A stretch of DNA of 64,000 nt from Anaspis maculata (Eukaryota > Arthropoda > Insecta > Coleoptera > Scraptiidae). The first letter of the stretch is position 1. Each line of letters starts with the position of its first letter. This document shows, piece by piece, positions 1 through 12,100 of this stretch. The notes under the pieces are model-generated. The model searched no databases, was not told the origin of the DNA, and saw nothing but the letters and a program-made list of their open reading frames with translations. The stretch lies in NCBI GenBank assembly GCA_949128115.1, contig OX421965.1, positions 33,909,681-33,973,680 on the forward strand, read 5' to 3'. The position numbers and the translations under genes were made by a program.

Positions 1-167
1 TCTAGTTTTTGGCGAAAGAATTCCCAGTTCTCTCCCATGTTACCTTCGAATTCCAGTTGACCTGGTGCGTTGATGGCTTGTCTAGCGTCCATCTTGGTGC
101 TGTTCACGTTGGTGTGTGCTTCAGCGTCTCTTGTATTTTCCGTAATTTCTTGATTTTCTTCGGGCAT
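1..167 (-). CDS. Ty3/Gypsy-type Gag, N-terminal part (cut by window edge)
   Basis: The minus strand opens with an ATG at 167 and stays open to the window edge (about 55 codons). After an acidic, polar leader it reads INAPGQLEFEGNMGENWEFF, then RQKL. This matches the start of the capsid region in arthropod Ty3/Gypsy Gag proteins (proline, then LxLEGN, then xxNWxxFxQ), which form the particle that packages element RNA. Only the N-terminus is in view, so I cannot tell whether the copy is intact. Family assignment rests on this one motif. Confidence 0.6.
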   Translation of the reverse strand, partial: MPEENQEITENTRDAEAHTNVNSTKMDARQAINAPGQLEFEGNMGENWEFFRQKL

Positions 168-544
168 CCTTGTTTATTTCTTATTTGTAACTTATGGGAC
201 AGGGAAATAACACAACTGTACTTTGAGAGCGTTGCATAGTAAGTGCCTATTTTCATACACCTACTTCCGAGGGCTGCGTCCACTTGCGCGTGGAGACTGC
301 GCGTACTGGTATAATATTTATGTGCAACTGCACGTACACTAGTGTAAACCTGGTTGCCTACATGGCTATGTTATTTAATATTTACACAACAAGGTTCAAC
401 AGGTTTAGACACAAAAATTACAGGTAAAGCTGTCAGAATCTGATTTGCATGACGTTTCAAACACAATATAACTCTGGAACATCTGGAATTTGAACAATAA
501 ACGTACATTCCCCGATTTTGCGGGAAACTACTCTAGGTATCCAT
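168..544. other. AT-rich spacer, possible Gypsy LTR/leader
   Basis: No gene is visible. Its position between a Gypsy integrase tail and a gag start on the same strand makes an LTR plus leader plausible. No matching second LTR lies in the window and no clear primer-binding site was found. Confidence 0.25.
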
Positions 545-625
545 TAAGGTTTGTCGCCACGATAATCCTTGACTCTCACTTTGTCACCAATTTGGAAATT
601 AATTGCTCTTTTACCCCAAATGTTT
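545..625 (-). pseudogene. Ty3/Gypsy pol remnant (integrase C-terminal tail)
   Basis: In one minus-strand frame a short segment reads KRAINFQIGDKVRVKDYRGD followed by KP. This resembles the SH3-like end of Gypsy integrases (FxxGDxVxVRDYRxxKxxW). It then hits a stop (CCT TAA TGG) where a Trp-containing motif is expected, which suggests a one-base slip. It lies about 380 bp upstream, on the same strand, of the gag start at 167, so a pol end precedes a gag start. That fits a decayed tandem pair or a nested insertion. The intervening 230-540 should then hold an LTR, but I could not define its ends. Confidence 0.45.
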
Positions 626-1260
626 GAACTTGTTCTTGTTGTTTCTCAATTACCTTCTTTTTTATATCAACAATAGGTCTAAGTAAACTGAATTTGATAT
701 TTTGAAACTGAACTGAACTGAATCCATACTGACTGGACTGGACTGGAAAATAAAGATTAAAAAAAAAACAGAGTCAATATCCCAAAACCGTGGATAATTT
801 CGTGTATTGTTGGTATGAAGTATTCGAAACCACTCTTATATCAAGGGCAACATAACCATTGTTGACCAGTAAATCAATGTAGGTATGTTTGTGTGAATGG
901 GGTCTTATACAAAAACCACAAAATGCGATTTTCTTAGGTAAATCGATACTCAAGTACCTTGAATTGAATACTGTGAAGATGAAAATGGCACATAAAAATA
1001 ATCGGCCCAGGGAAAAGAACTAGAAATTGGGCTTCTCACAGTCCCTTTGTTTGAATCGACTGAATTCGCCGCTAAACTCATCACCAATGAAACGGAAGCA
1101 GGACCGCAGTTGACATAAAGCAGCGTTGTCACATTGTCATTATTTACCAATCTGTCATTTATCTAACCTCAACCTCGCACATTCCTGATTCCTGATTCCA
1201 CTGTTATGAGAGGAAGTGACGTGTGAAAAAGTGGCCAATTTGACAAAATCAAAATAGAAT

Positions 1261-1400
1261 GGGCGTTTTCCATTTACCGACATAAGTCGACTTGTGTCGA
1301 CACAAATGCGTTCCATTTGATCTGTGTTTCTTTGTGTCATCGACACAAGCTAACACAAGCTGACACAAACCGACAAAAATGTTTTAAATGGAAAGCGCCT
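1261..1400. mobile_element. Short TIR element (MITE-like)
   Basis: The ends GGGCGTTTTCCATTTA and TTAAATGGAAAGCGCC are imperfect inverted repeats about 140 bp apart. The interior is rich in TGTCGACACAA-type partial palindromes (GACATAAGTCGAC, TGTGTCGACACA, TGTCATCGACACA). No coding capacity is visible. I could not settle a target duplication, so the superfamily is open. Confidence 0.5.
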
Positions 1401-2520
1401 TATAGGTAGGTACATGAGAATCAAAAAATTATCTTTTGCTTGGAATAGAGTAGTTCTCAGTTTTTTGCTCCATGCGAAGTGGATCTAGTGGAGTATTTAG
1501 TACATATTTAGTATTCAGGATTTGTTATTAATTAGTATTCAGTGCACTCTAATGCATATTTTGAACAATTAAATACTGAAAACTTCACAAAAAATCCTAA
1601 ACTCAAAAATTTTCGGGATCATCAAAATTTTATCGACAGCTCAATGGTGCCAGCAAATTTCTTGCGATATCATTAGCATGTTTCATGTGGTTTCTGAATA
1701 TGGAAATGAATTTTGAAAAATATGCATACAGAATGTCTTTTTTTGAAGAAAGCTTTTGAGTTTTTTTTTTCAAAGCCGGCCCTGGAAATTTTGAAATGTT
1801 TAATAAGGTGATGTGTCAGCTATCAATAGAAGAATTAACTCACAAAATTCCAATCTAATCCATTGGGTCTTTCTGAAGATACAGCTTGTCAAAAAATTCT
1901 ACGAAATACATGAATCACCCTGTAGCTTCGAAACGAACAACTTTATAGAAATTTGAAAACCAGATCCTGATTTGCCTGGAGAAACTGGACCTACCCTTAA
2001 GCTATGTCCATTTGGTGGTGAATCACCCTGTATAAAGAACAGGTTCATTTGTTTTAATTTTTATACAGTTGACAACTGAATGACTGAATGTTATTATAAA
2101 GTTGAATAAAATGGAAAAAACAGAACATGTTGAGTGTGGCTAATTTGCAGGCAGAGGACCAAATCTTCGTTTTGGAAGTTAAGCGGTAAGTTGTACTACT
2201 TAGTTGGAAGAACCACTAAGTTCTATGGCCTGTCGACTTGCTATGTTGCCGATGGTGACAATAGCTCCTGTAGATCCTTGCTTACGCTTACATCTACCTA
2301 GATGATGGCATATAATTTCACTTTCTGCCACATCCATTTTGAAGTGTTGCTTGGAATCGTTTTCTTCGCATACCTCCACGATCTGCTGCCAGTGAGGTAG
2401 CGAGCTCATATTTCTTTTTCTTTGTAAAAGGAGTTAGCTGAGGCTTCTTTTTCAGCTCAATTTCTGAAGAGGGGGTACTACATATTTTCCTTGAATGGTT
2501 TTCAAGCCCACAACCTTATA

Positions 2521-2880
2521 CGAGAGTTCATAAATTAAATGAGTCAAGGGTGCCTGTGGATTCAAAAACGTCTGTCGAAACTAGCGTAATCGTTTTGTAA
2601 TAAATTTGTCAAACTTTGACAAGTTACGTCTCATATTATTGATCTCTGATCTGCCAGAAGTGCACGAGAATACTTCAAGTTCAGAAATACTCTTCGATCA
2701 TGTAGGTTTTGTGCCCTGCTGTGAAAACCACATTTAAAATGTTTCGAAAACGAAAACTGCGACTGGTTTGACAAATTACGATACCAAAAAAATTACAGAC
2801 ATCAAATGAACGATGTTAGTTCCGACAGATGTTTTCAAACTCATAGGCACCCTTGGCCCATTTAATTTATGAACGCTCGG
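2521..2880. mobile_element. 360-bp inverted-repeat element, TA target site
   Basis: The left end CGAGAGTTCATAAATTAAAT pairs with the right end ATTTAATTTATGAACGCTCG. Pairing continues inward through AAGGGTGCCT/AGGCACCCTT and GTCTGTCG/CGACAGATG. Both sides are bordered by TA (2519-2520 and 2881-2882). This structure is typical of non-autonomous Tc1/mariner-type elements. There is no ORF of interest. Confidence 0.6.
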
Positions 2881-3405
2881 TACATACTACTACTGCTACT
2901 GCTAGTTTGGGGCATCGGATTCCAGCTGTGAAAAAACGAACTATTGCAGGTAAGGGGTCACAAAGTTCAACGATTCTACCGACATTGAAATGATCTTCAC
3001 AGCAAAAATATCCGCCGCCCCATGGGGCTGGGCTTTTGTCGCCGGTAGCTGTATGGAATCACTTGTTTCTCAGGTAAGGTGACTGAAGAAATCGGAACAA
3101 GGGGAGACTTTTTTTTAAAAAGGGCGTACGTTCTATTTGCTGATTCAGAACTTCCAGGCACCTACCTACCATCTATTCCTCATTTTTTCGCGTCTGCTCA
3201 TTGTTGAATAGACCGATATTTTGAGATATTTTCTGAAACCGGGTCTGAAACTTAGTTTTTCTGATTTATTTTCTGCAGAACAAACAGCAGGAGAGCTGGT
3301 GAGTGCTGTCCCTTATTTGCCATCTTCTCAACTAACAGTGTTCACAATAATACCAATAATAATGGAATAATGTTGTTGATGAAATAATGCTTTTTTGAAA
3401 CAAAA

Positions 3406-3543
3406 TGTACCGTATGATCAAAAACTTTCTTACACAAGGAAGGCTGTGGTGCTGTGGTCCTGGTCATTAGCAAACAAGGCTGATTTTGATTTTGGCCAGG
3501 TCACAGCCTCCCTTGAGTAAGAATTTTGTGATCATACGGTACA
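3406..3543. mobile_element. 138-bp hairpin element
   Basis: TGTACCGTATGATCA at the left is the complement of TGATCATACGGTACA at the right. The arms continue imperfectly through CTTACACAAGGAAGGCTGTG. It is a near-palindromic short element with no coding sequence. Its class is unknown. Confidence 0.55.
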
Positions 3544-3637
3544 TTCTGCAGACAGTCGAGACCTCGGTCGAGACCCACTTGCATAGCGTGAGTGCCAATC
3601 GGAATAAATTCAATCTTGTAAATAAACTACAATCTAC

Positions 3638-4500
3638 ATGAATTTCAATCAAATTCACCGAAAATATAGAAGAGGTGGAAAAAAATTGAAATGTTCGTTG
3701 CTCAAATCGGAAATCGGACCATTTACGGAACAGTTACTCAAATCGGAACATTTACGGAACAGAAAGTCGAATCGGAAAGTGTCTCCCGAAAACGGTACAG
3801 TTCCGATCAAATCGGAACGTCTGGTCACCTTATTCTCAGGGGTTGAGACTTGGGTACGCTGATGACAATATTTTGTGGGGCACTTGAAGAGGTGTTGGGA
3901 TATCTCTTAAAAATGCATGTCTTCGATGACGTTATTGTTTATTTGTAGAATTTACCGTACAAATAATTTCGATTCAACCACCATTCTACCAAAAAAGACA
4001 ATTAACAAGGTGGCAACAGCTTCGTTCAAATGACGTTTTCTTGTTGCAGAGCTGCCATATTTATAATGGATTCCCATTGCAAACACAGAAATTGATTGTT
4101 CATGCTAGAAAAATGTATCCAATTGTATCCAAAAACATACCACCTAACTTGTTGTTTTGGCGAAGTTTTTTTTTCCAAGAAATATCAAAATATTCATGCA
4201 AATTTTGACTGCCTGTCACACAATTTGGCACAAAGCTCCAGCTATACGAACACTACGACCATCCCATTGCGCAAACTCAACTCGTCCGCCTACGTAATCA
4301 GACGTTGAAATTGAATCGGAGTTATTCCCGCCTGGATTTTCAACATTTTTTTTTAAAAAAGGTAGAGGCTTTTGAGATGAACCATTATCATTCATGTAGC
4401 AAACTCACCTTGTAGAACATTTTAAAGCAATAAAAAAAATCGTATAAGACCCCATTGTGAAGGTTGAAAAGGCGAAGGCGCCGTTGCGGTCAAATATACT
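3638..4500. other. Unassigned AT-rich DNA
   Basis: The short tandem wording around 3700-3830 (repeated AAATCGGAAC-like units, several copies) is the only pattern noticed. The open frames here are short and resemble nothing I know. Confidence 0.3.
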
Positions 4501-4502
4501 TC

Positions 4503-5260
4503 TACAGAGTGATCACGCGAGATGGGACCCCCCAACTTAACGCTTCCCCTTTGAGATATTTTTCAAAATAAAAAACTAATCCTTGATAATTTTTTCTGTA
4601 CTTTTCGAATATATTCACCATAATTTTCTATATTTCATAATATACAGGGTGTTGAAGAAAAAAGTTGAATTTTTGCGACACCCTGTATTTACTTATTGTA
4701 ATCTAGACAGTTTGCTTTGCTGATTACAAAATTGTATGGCAGTTGTCAATTTTTTCTCGAATAACTTGTCAAAAAAATTAATTAAATCTGAATTTCATGG
4801 ATATTATTTGATTAAGATGGCTGCGATTACAGCACTAGATACCCAAGAAACACGAAAACTAACTTTTAGGCTACAGATTAACGAAACATTGGATTTGAAT
4901 GGAAACAAGTCTCACTTCTAAAATTCAGTGCTGTAATCACAGCCATCTTATTAGAATATTATCCACGAAATTGAAATTTTATTAATTTTTTTGACAAGTT
5001 ATTTGAAACAAAAATCCACAAGTGTCATACATTTTTGTAATCAGCAAAGCAAACTGTCTAGAATACAATAAGTAAATACAGGGTGTCGCAAAAAAATAGC
5101 TTTTTTTTAAACACCCTGTATATTATGAGATATAGAGAATCATGATAGATATATTCGAAAACTACAAGAAAAATGACCAGGGATTAGTTTCTTATTTTGG
5201 AAAATATCTCAAAGGAGAAGCGCTCAGTTGGGAGGGTCCAATATCGCGTGATCACCTGTA
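4503..5260. mobile_element. 758-bp foldback element, TA target site
   Basis: Two arms of about 375 bp are inverted copies of each other, folding near 4890. They begin TACAGAGTGATCACGCGA and, on the complement of the right end, TACAGGTGATCACGCGA, each flanked by TA. Inside each arm is a smaller palindrome bounded by ACAGGGTGT and ACACCCTGT (4644-4688 and 5079-5122), so short elements appear nested in, or duplicated with, the arms. There is no transposase. A non-autonomous Tc1/mariner-like hairpin is the best guess. Confidence 0.7.
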
Positions 5261-7258
5261 CAGGTGGGTACGGGTAGTCGGGTACCGTACCCGGCTGACC
5301 TTCCCCTAGTTGCGCCACTGTTCACCTGTCAGCTTGTCGCTAAAAATCCCCAGAAAACCCCCTATCATGACATTGCTAATCAAGAAGGCTACTGTGTTCG
5401 TTTTTGCTAATCTTGATATTTTCTTGATTTTCATTGGTCGATCGTAAGGATCGGATCGCAAGAGTTGGATATTGGCCAAGTTCTTAGAATCCTTGAAATC
5501 GTTGCGATTGTGTCTGCGCGATTAAAATCGGGTTATAAATCGCACTTAAGTCGAGGAACTTGTTTTCAGGACGAAAACTCCACTCGCCACAGGTGAGGAT
5601 TGAGCCCGAGTCCCACAGCATGGCAAATAAGTACAAGAGGAATGTAGAATAAATCAGTAAAAGATAGAACGCACTCCTCACTTTGATGCGAGACTTTCGG
5701 GGCACGGGCACCTGCATCTATTTCTTATTTTAAATTGATACTATGTACTACAATGATACTACTATGTTTTGCAATGGTTTTGCGAGCCCAATTCGGTTTG
5801 CATCGACGCCTCGATCGACGCATTTTTTTTAAACAAAGCATAGTTGATAGTTCGATAGCTGATATTTTCTCACGCTCCGTCCACACCACCGGCACCGGTT
5901 AAATAAAACTCATGAACATGAATCAATAAACAAACAACAAACAGCTGGGCACACGTAGGCATATACAGGTGAGAATTAATAACAGTCGAATAATACATAC
6001 GCTGGACGAAAAAGGAAAACACTAGATTGAAGAGCAGATGCATGCGTTAAGAAATATGAGAACGCGATCGTTTATTATTATTATCAGAGGCACCACCCCT
6101 ATGCATTGCAATGAACATAACGTGTATCTACTTCTGTCTAATGGTGCGTGAGATACAGATGCAATTATTTTATAAATAAAACCTATATAGACTCACTAAG
6201 GTATAGGCAATATATAGATATAAATTTTTTATTAGTTCCCGGGACTTCCTCATAGCCGAGCGCGTGCTGCGAGCCTAGCCTGTAGGTAGGTAAGTGAAAA
6301 AAAAAGAAATAAAACCTATCATACCATAACAAATGGTTCAAAACGGGACTTGGTGTCTGTGCAACGAACCTTTCAGTGCAATAAGATAGCTAGGGTTCAT
6401 GGACATTTACTCATTATCTTTAATTAAGTGCGGAATCGCGTTCGACTTCTAGCAAATTTGTGTCTAACTTATTTCTAACTTATCAGCTGGCTTTATCACA
6501 TTAGAAAAACTGAACGGATATTATTGTGACCCGTTTTCCACATCACAGATAAAATCTTTTCAAATAACGAAGAGTATTTTCTTTCAGCTTATATTTTACT
6601 GATCGGCGGTCGCAGTCGTGGGGACTCCCTCGGTCTGTTTGAAAAAACACCGGGTAATAAAGGTTCGTTGGTTGATGTTTACTTGCACACGGATTCTTGA
6701 TGTATTTCATCGGGGGTACAACTCGCGATATCTAGGTAAGGTATACATTTTATTTTTATGTGACAGACATGACGGGCCATTTCAAATAAACAATAGGAAT
6801 CCTGCTAGGAACGTAACTTACATGCTTTGGTAATTACGATTTTAGGGGTGTAAACAAATTTTATGTGTTATGTGGTGCCATTGTGGCTGTTTTATAAAAG
6901 CTCCTGGCAATGATGGCTCGTCTTCATTTTAATGTCGACAATAACCTTGTTATTATTTGAATTCTAGTATCTCATATCTTTGAATTTGGCTCAGGTGATG
7001 CTTTTCAAATTTTACCATTTTCCGTGGAAATCCCTGAATCGGCTAGCGACTAGACTACAAGGAAAATTCTTCGCTACACCTAGATAACGTCCGCAGAAAG
7101 TTGAGATGAAATGTCGACGAAATACCAAATCATTCAATTTTTTCTCCTCCCTGTCCTGCAGATTGGGTCATCCGATCAACACCGCAACTACGAGCCCGTC
7201 CAACATCCAACATCAGTTGACCCAGATGCGGAAATTTCACTTTTCCTATCCAAATAAA
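5261..7258. other. No gene recognised; one exon-like segment
   Basis: This stretch is AT-rich with GGTAGGTA-type simple motifs. The only exon-like signal is a pyrimidine-rich acceptor (TTTTCTTTCAG) ending near 6587, followed by about 110 nt open in one frame, with candidate donors at CCGG/GTAATA and CTAG/GTAAGG. The open frame stops before the second donor. I see no protein similarity. Confidence 0.25.
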
Positions 7259-7260
7259 TA

Positions 7261-7637
7261 CAGAGTGCCCCGGAGTACAAGGGGCGGAAGCTTGTTAATC
7301 GATAGAGAATAAAAAATTATGTAGACTTATCCGAAAAAATATATATTTCGGAAAAGTAAAATATCGAAGATACAGCCCTTTGAATTTGGGTTCAGAAATT
7401 GATTTTTCATCTTAACTTTGAAAACGCTCTACCGATTTCATTCAACTCAAAAAGAGACATTTCTGACATAACCTACTATGTTTAGAAACCGCGTTGGAAG
7501 AGAAGGTTCAAAAAACAATCATTTGTCCCTCCATAACTCTAAAAATCTAACCGATAATTTTTTTTTGTGGTCTAATTCATGAAAGATTTCATTTGCCGTA
7601 GTACTGTTTTGATCCGACCTTTTGGAATATCACTCTG
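7261..7637. mobile_element. Short TA-flanked repeat, CAGAGTG ends
   Basis: The left end CAGAGTGCCCCGG and the complement of the right end (CAGAGTGATATTCC) are each next to TA (7259-7260 and 7638-7639). The complement of its right part resembles the left part of the repeat at 28268 (shared GGTCGGATCAAAACAGTA, then CTTTCATGAA). It is therefore one of a dispersed, non-coding family. Confidence 0.5.
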
Positions 7638-10600
7638 TATGATATCCTATTTATGTACTCATGAGGGAGCTGAAATGAATATTATTTGTACCTACTCTTT
7701 TACAAAAAAGTAATAGTAGGTACCAACTTACGGACGGTATTAGCGGCACATATCAGGACCAACCTTGCATTTCATTCCGATGCAAAACGCCTTTGCATGT
7801 GAGTAGTAGGTACAGGTACAGGTACCTACTACAGGTACAGGTACAGCTACAGGTAATTTTTGAGAAGTGGTGCCCCGATGGGACCCGCGACTGGCGTGCT
7901 TCCGAAGATGTCGAAGGTCCAAAAACTTACCATTTTTGAAATTGTTGCTTTTTTGTTTTTTTTTTCGCTGGACTGTATATTTTCAAGGTCGAGGAACACA
8001 TTACAATAAGTTTCCAGAAAGTGTCATGCACCAGTGGCGTAGCAGATTTCTGCAAAGGGGCCGAGGTGCGATTTTTCACAAGTCTTATGGTAAACCGTGA
8101 CTAGCACTTTTTTTTGATATGTTTGGTATCATTTCTGATCAAATTGCACATTCTGATTCCAAAAATAAGTATTAAATTTTGATAAAGACGTGTTTAAACA
8201 GGTTTTATCAGAAAAAACATGATTTTTTCACCCTGAAAATTGATGCTTTGTAATTTCAGTTCCATCATTGACTAATGTATTTATAACTATGACTCTGACT
8301 TGAAGAGTTGGTTTGGGCTATTTCACACATAAAAATCATTTGTTGGAATTTTTTACTGTTTTCACAAAGTCACGCAGTGATTTTTCTTTCTTGAGATGTA
8401 TCATGTCAAATCTTGATCTGACGAAACGTGCTATTTCACAAAAAAAAGGGCTAGAATCAAAATGTAGCTTTTATTTGGTAATTTATTTATTTCAGTGCGT
8501 GAAAATTGTTTTTTTCATCAAACGAAATAGAAAAAACTGGAATCGGAGCGGTATTTTAGACGAGACATCATTTTTCTTCCGACATTGCGGAATAATAGTG
8601 GGGTCGGTACACATTAAAAAACGGTACTATACGGCATTTAATGATACAGAAAATTCCTTTTGCATGAGTGCTCTGCAAGGTCTATTGAACGATATTAGAA
8701 GGGGAAGCACAAAAGCTTCCCCTTAAGGGGGCCGCAGGGGGCCCTGTCAAGTTTAGGGTCCAAGAACTCCTACCAAACCATCTTTCAATTTCGTTGTATC
8801 ACTCAAATGGGGATGATGTGACTCCATTGTGAATCTCGATGGCATTGGTTGCCATGTCCCTTTCATTCTTCATCCTTGAAAAAATAATTTCTTTGGGAGG
8901 TCAGAGAAATTACTTTTTATTTTTTAAAACATACAAGAGGATGCGAAGTTGGCATGTTTTGTGTGTTAACCTGTTATTTGGCATTCCCAAGATCCTATTA
9001 TGAAGTCAATTTTTTAAATTCTCAATTTTGGGTTGATTGGTAGGCTAAGAAGTAGATATTTTTTAACATCCAGTTCAGACGAACTTTTTTCAGTGTCCAA
9101 CTGGAGGTTATTGAAATCATCATCAAGGGTGGATCCACTGAACTATTTTCTGAACATAATGTCGAGAAAATCAATCATAAACCGCGAATACAGAGTACAC
9201 AGATTTTTTTTCTTTCGGTCGGTCGAATTGCGAGCCTACTACGCCCGTCAAGGAGAACGCTGAGCATCGCCAGCCTAAACTGGTATGAAAACAGCCTAAA
9301 CAAATTCAAAACCGACTAAAACTCTGAGTGCTGACTCAGAATTGAATGTCGAACCACATAATGAGTGTTTCCGGCAGTTTTGGATTCGTTTAGGCTGTTT
9401 TCATACTAGTTTAGTCTGGCGATGCTCAGCGTTCTCCCTGACGGGCGTAGTAGGCATCGCAATTCGACCGACCGAAAGAAAAATAATTTGTGTACTCTCC
9501 ATGTGCAGTTTGGGATTGATTTCCTTGACATAATGTCAGGAAAATAGTCCAGTCTATCCACCCCTGCGATTATTTCAATAACCTTCAGTTGGACACTGAA
9601 AAAAGTACGTCTGAACTGGATGTTAAAAAATACCTACTTCTTAGCTTACCAATCAACCCAAAATTGAGAATTTAAAAAATTGACTTCATAATAGGATCTG
9701 GGGAATGCCAAATAACAGGTTAAGACACAAAACATGCCAACTTCGCATCCTCTTGTATGTTTAAAAAAATAAAAAGTGATTTCTCTGACCTCCCGAAGAA
9801 ATTATTTTTTCAAGCATGAAGGATGAAAGAGACATGGGGACCAATGCCATCGAGATTCACAATGGAGTCACATCATCCCCATTTGAGTGATACAACGAAA
9901 TTGAAAGATGGTTTGGTAGGAGTTCTTGGACTGTCAACTTGACAGGGCCCCCTGCGGCCCCCCTAAGGGGAAGCTTTTGTGCTTCCCCTTCTAATATCGT
10001 TCGTTGGGCCTTATAGAACACTCATGCAAAAGAAATTTTCTGTATCATCAAATGCCGTATAGGAATGGCTACCAACCCCACTATAAATTTTGTGAAAAAA
10101 CGCGAAGTTTTGACCTATGAATTTGTCGTTATTTAGCTCCATTCCCATTGTGGTTGGAAACCCACATGATCACAATTTTGACCTTGATTGTTCAATTTAA
10201 CTATTTTCTAGATGAATTTCATACACCAGAAGTTTCTATCGATGCCGATGTTACAAAGTCACACGGCAGTTTTGTTCCAATTCCAAAACGTGCATAATGA
10301 AGAAATTTAATTTCAAAAGCTCGCATTGTCGGAAGAAAAATGATGTCACGACTAAAATACGGCCCCGATTCAAGTTTTTTTTCACAGAGACAGAGAGAAC
10401 TGTTTTCATGCCTTGAAATGGATGACGTACCAAATCAAAGCTACATTGGCCTGATTTTTCCTGTGAAATAGCACGGTTCATCACATCAAAACTTTGACAG
10501 GATACATTTCAAGGAACAAAATCACGCTGTGACTTTTTGAAAACGGCAAAAAATTTCAGCAAATGATATTTGTCTGTGAAATAGCCCAAACCAACTGCTT

Positions 10601-10775
10601 CAGTCAAAATCATAGTTATAAATACATTGGACAATGATGGAACTAAAATTACAAAACATCAATTTTGAGGGCAAAAAAATCATGCGTTTTCTTGTAAATT
10701 CAGTTTGAACACGTCTCAATCAAAATTCAATACCTATTTTTGGAATCAGGATGTGCGATTTGGTCAGAAATGATA

Positions 10776-11940
10776 GGTATAGTAGGTTCACTTGTACCGT
10801 GATTCTAGTCGGCTGTGAGATTTTGTTTCAGAGTTTCCGAATTTGAAATTTGAAAACTCCCTAAAACTTGGCAATTGCTTGCACTGATGTTTGAAAGCTC
10901 AAGCTTGACGCTGTCATAATAATTGATGATGGGAAAATTTATTAAATGGGATATGAAAACTGTGCTTGTGCCTCGGCTTGCCTGCCTTGAACAAAAATGT
11001 CCAGTCAGTGCTTATTTTGAAGCCCTTGAAGGTGCCATAAGGACTCGCTTCTGGGACAGAATGGGCGGAGTAAATGCTGGGCATGTACCCCATAACGTTC
11101 AGCTTTGCGGAGAAGAAGTGAATTTATTTTCAAAAACCACATAATATGGGAACATTGTGAACTTATCCTGGTTTTCAAAAGAAGTACCCACACTCTGGAA
11201 GACTGGGAACTGTGGGAATAAGCTGCACCCTCCTAATTTTTGTGTGGATGGGATTCATCGGCGTTAATACTCGATTTCACTGCTCAGGACATTGTACTGG
11301 AACAAGAAATTTGCGGAACTTGTGAAAGGTGAACTACATCTACTCCATACTTGCAATTTTCAAAGTTGATTTCGGCCAAATCAAGATTTCGGTAATTTTC
11401 TCATTTTTGACAGCAACAATCAACACACCAACATAACCTATCTTCCGAAGCCAGACGCTCAGGCGCACATTCAGTGGCGTATTTATGGGGGTGGCATGGG
11501 GGCATGTGCCCCCCCCCCCCATCGATTCGTAATGATGATAATAAGAAGAAGGTATACCGGCAAAAGAACAGGCGCGCTCCGATAATTTTGTAAATTCGAA
11601 AATGTATACCTAATTTCGTTGTATAATACGTACCTAATATGTATAGAATAAATGTAGTATGTGATAATACGTTCTACCCTTCTACACAATAATTACTATT
11701 AGTCCAAATCTTTTTTATTGATGGATGGAGGCATTTTGTCTGCCTTCTGTTCTTCACCCCCCCCCCTCCTTCTCACGTATCTTGCATTATTTTTGAAAAA
11801 AATTCACCTGCCTTCCCCCCATCCCAAATCTCTAAATACGCCACTGCGCACATTAGGCAGTTGGAGGTGAAGTCTACAATGCCAAACTGTAAAATTTGCC
11901 CAGCCTACTAGAATCACGGGAAAAGTGAATCTACTATACC
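10776..11940. mobile_element. Nested TIR element inside the foldback
   Basis: The left end GGTATAGTAGGTTCACTTGT, running on through CCGTGATTCTAGT, is inverted at the right end (ACTAGAATCACGG, then AAAAGTGAATCTACTATACC). The element splits the right arm of the large foldback between two stretches that are contiguous in the left arm (ATGATACCAAACAT), so the insertion came later. An open frame at 10923-11144 has no similarity I know. The exact target duplication is unclear (TA or longer). Confidence 0.6.
11472..11846. mobile_element. hAT-type non-autonomous element with 8-bp TSD
   Basis: The 375-bp element has terminal repeats CAGTGGCGTATTTA and TAAATACGCCACTG, flanked by a perfect 8-bp duplication CGCACATT (11464-11471 and 11847-11854). 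An 8-bp TSD with CAG-starting ends is diagnostic of the hAT superfamily. The interior has C/G homopolymer runs (a C10 run at about 11511) and no transposase. It is the innermost of three nested insertions. Confidence 0.85.
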
Positions 11941-12100
11941 AAACATGTCATCAACAATGTGAGTCACGGTTTAGCATAAGACTTTATGAAGAATCGCACC
12001 TGGGCCCTTTTGCAGCCGTCTGGTACGCCACTGATATGTGACACTTTATGGAAACTCATTGCATTGTGTTCCTTGACCTTGAAAATTGTGACGGTTCGAA

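Larger units (their letters stand above)
7970..12100. mobile_element. Giant foldback (arms over 1.3 kb) with nested insertions
   Basis: The left arm (about 7975-9300) is inverted in the right arm (about 9390-10775, resuming at 11941-12095). Clear anchors are TTCAAGGTCGAGGAACACA (left) against TGTGTTCCTTGACCTTGAA (right), and the pair around GGGAAGCACAAAAGCTTCCCC at 8700 and 9970. The fold centre is near 9300-9370. Arm divergence is low enough to follow by eye but includes many substitutions and small indels. The right arm is split by a nested element at 10776-11940. No transposase is visible. Open frames in the arms (such as 8313-8726) look accidental. Confidence 0.7.

Noticed and set aside
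8313..8726. 137-codon open frame on plus
   Set aside because: It lies wholly inside an arm of the large foldback, is AT-biased and Phe/Lys-rich, and its inverted partner does not conserve the frame.
10923..11144. 73-codon frame inside the nested TIR element
   Set aside because: Too short and without transposase motifs to call a gene.
8034..12033. Whole foldback as a single hAT element because of CAGTGGCGTA at both sides
   Set aside because: No 8-bp duplication there, and the inverted similarity continues about 60 bp outside the tips.
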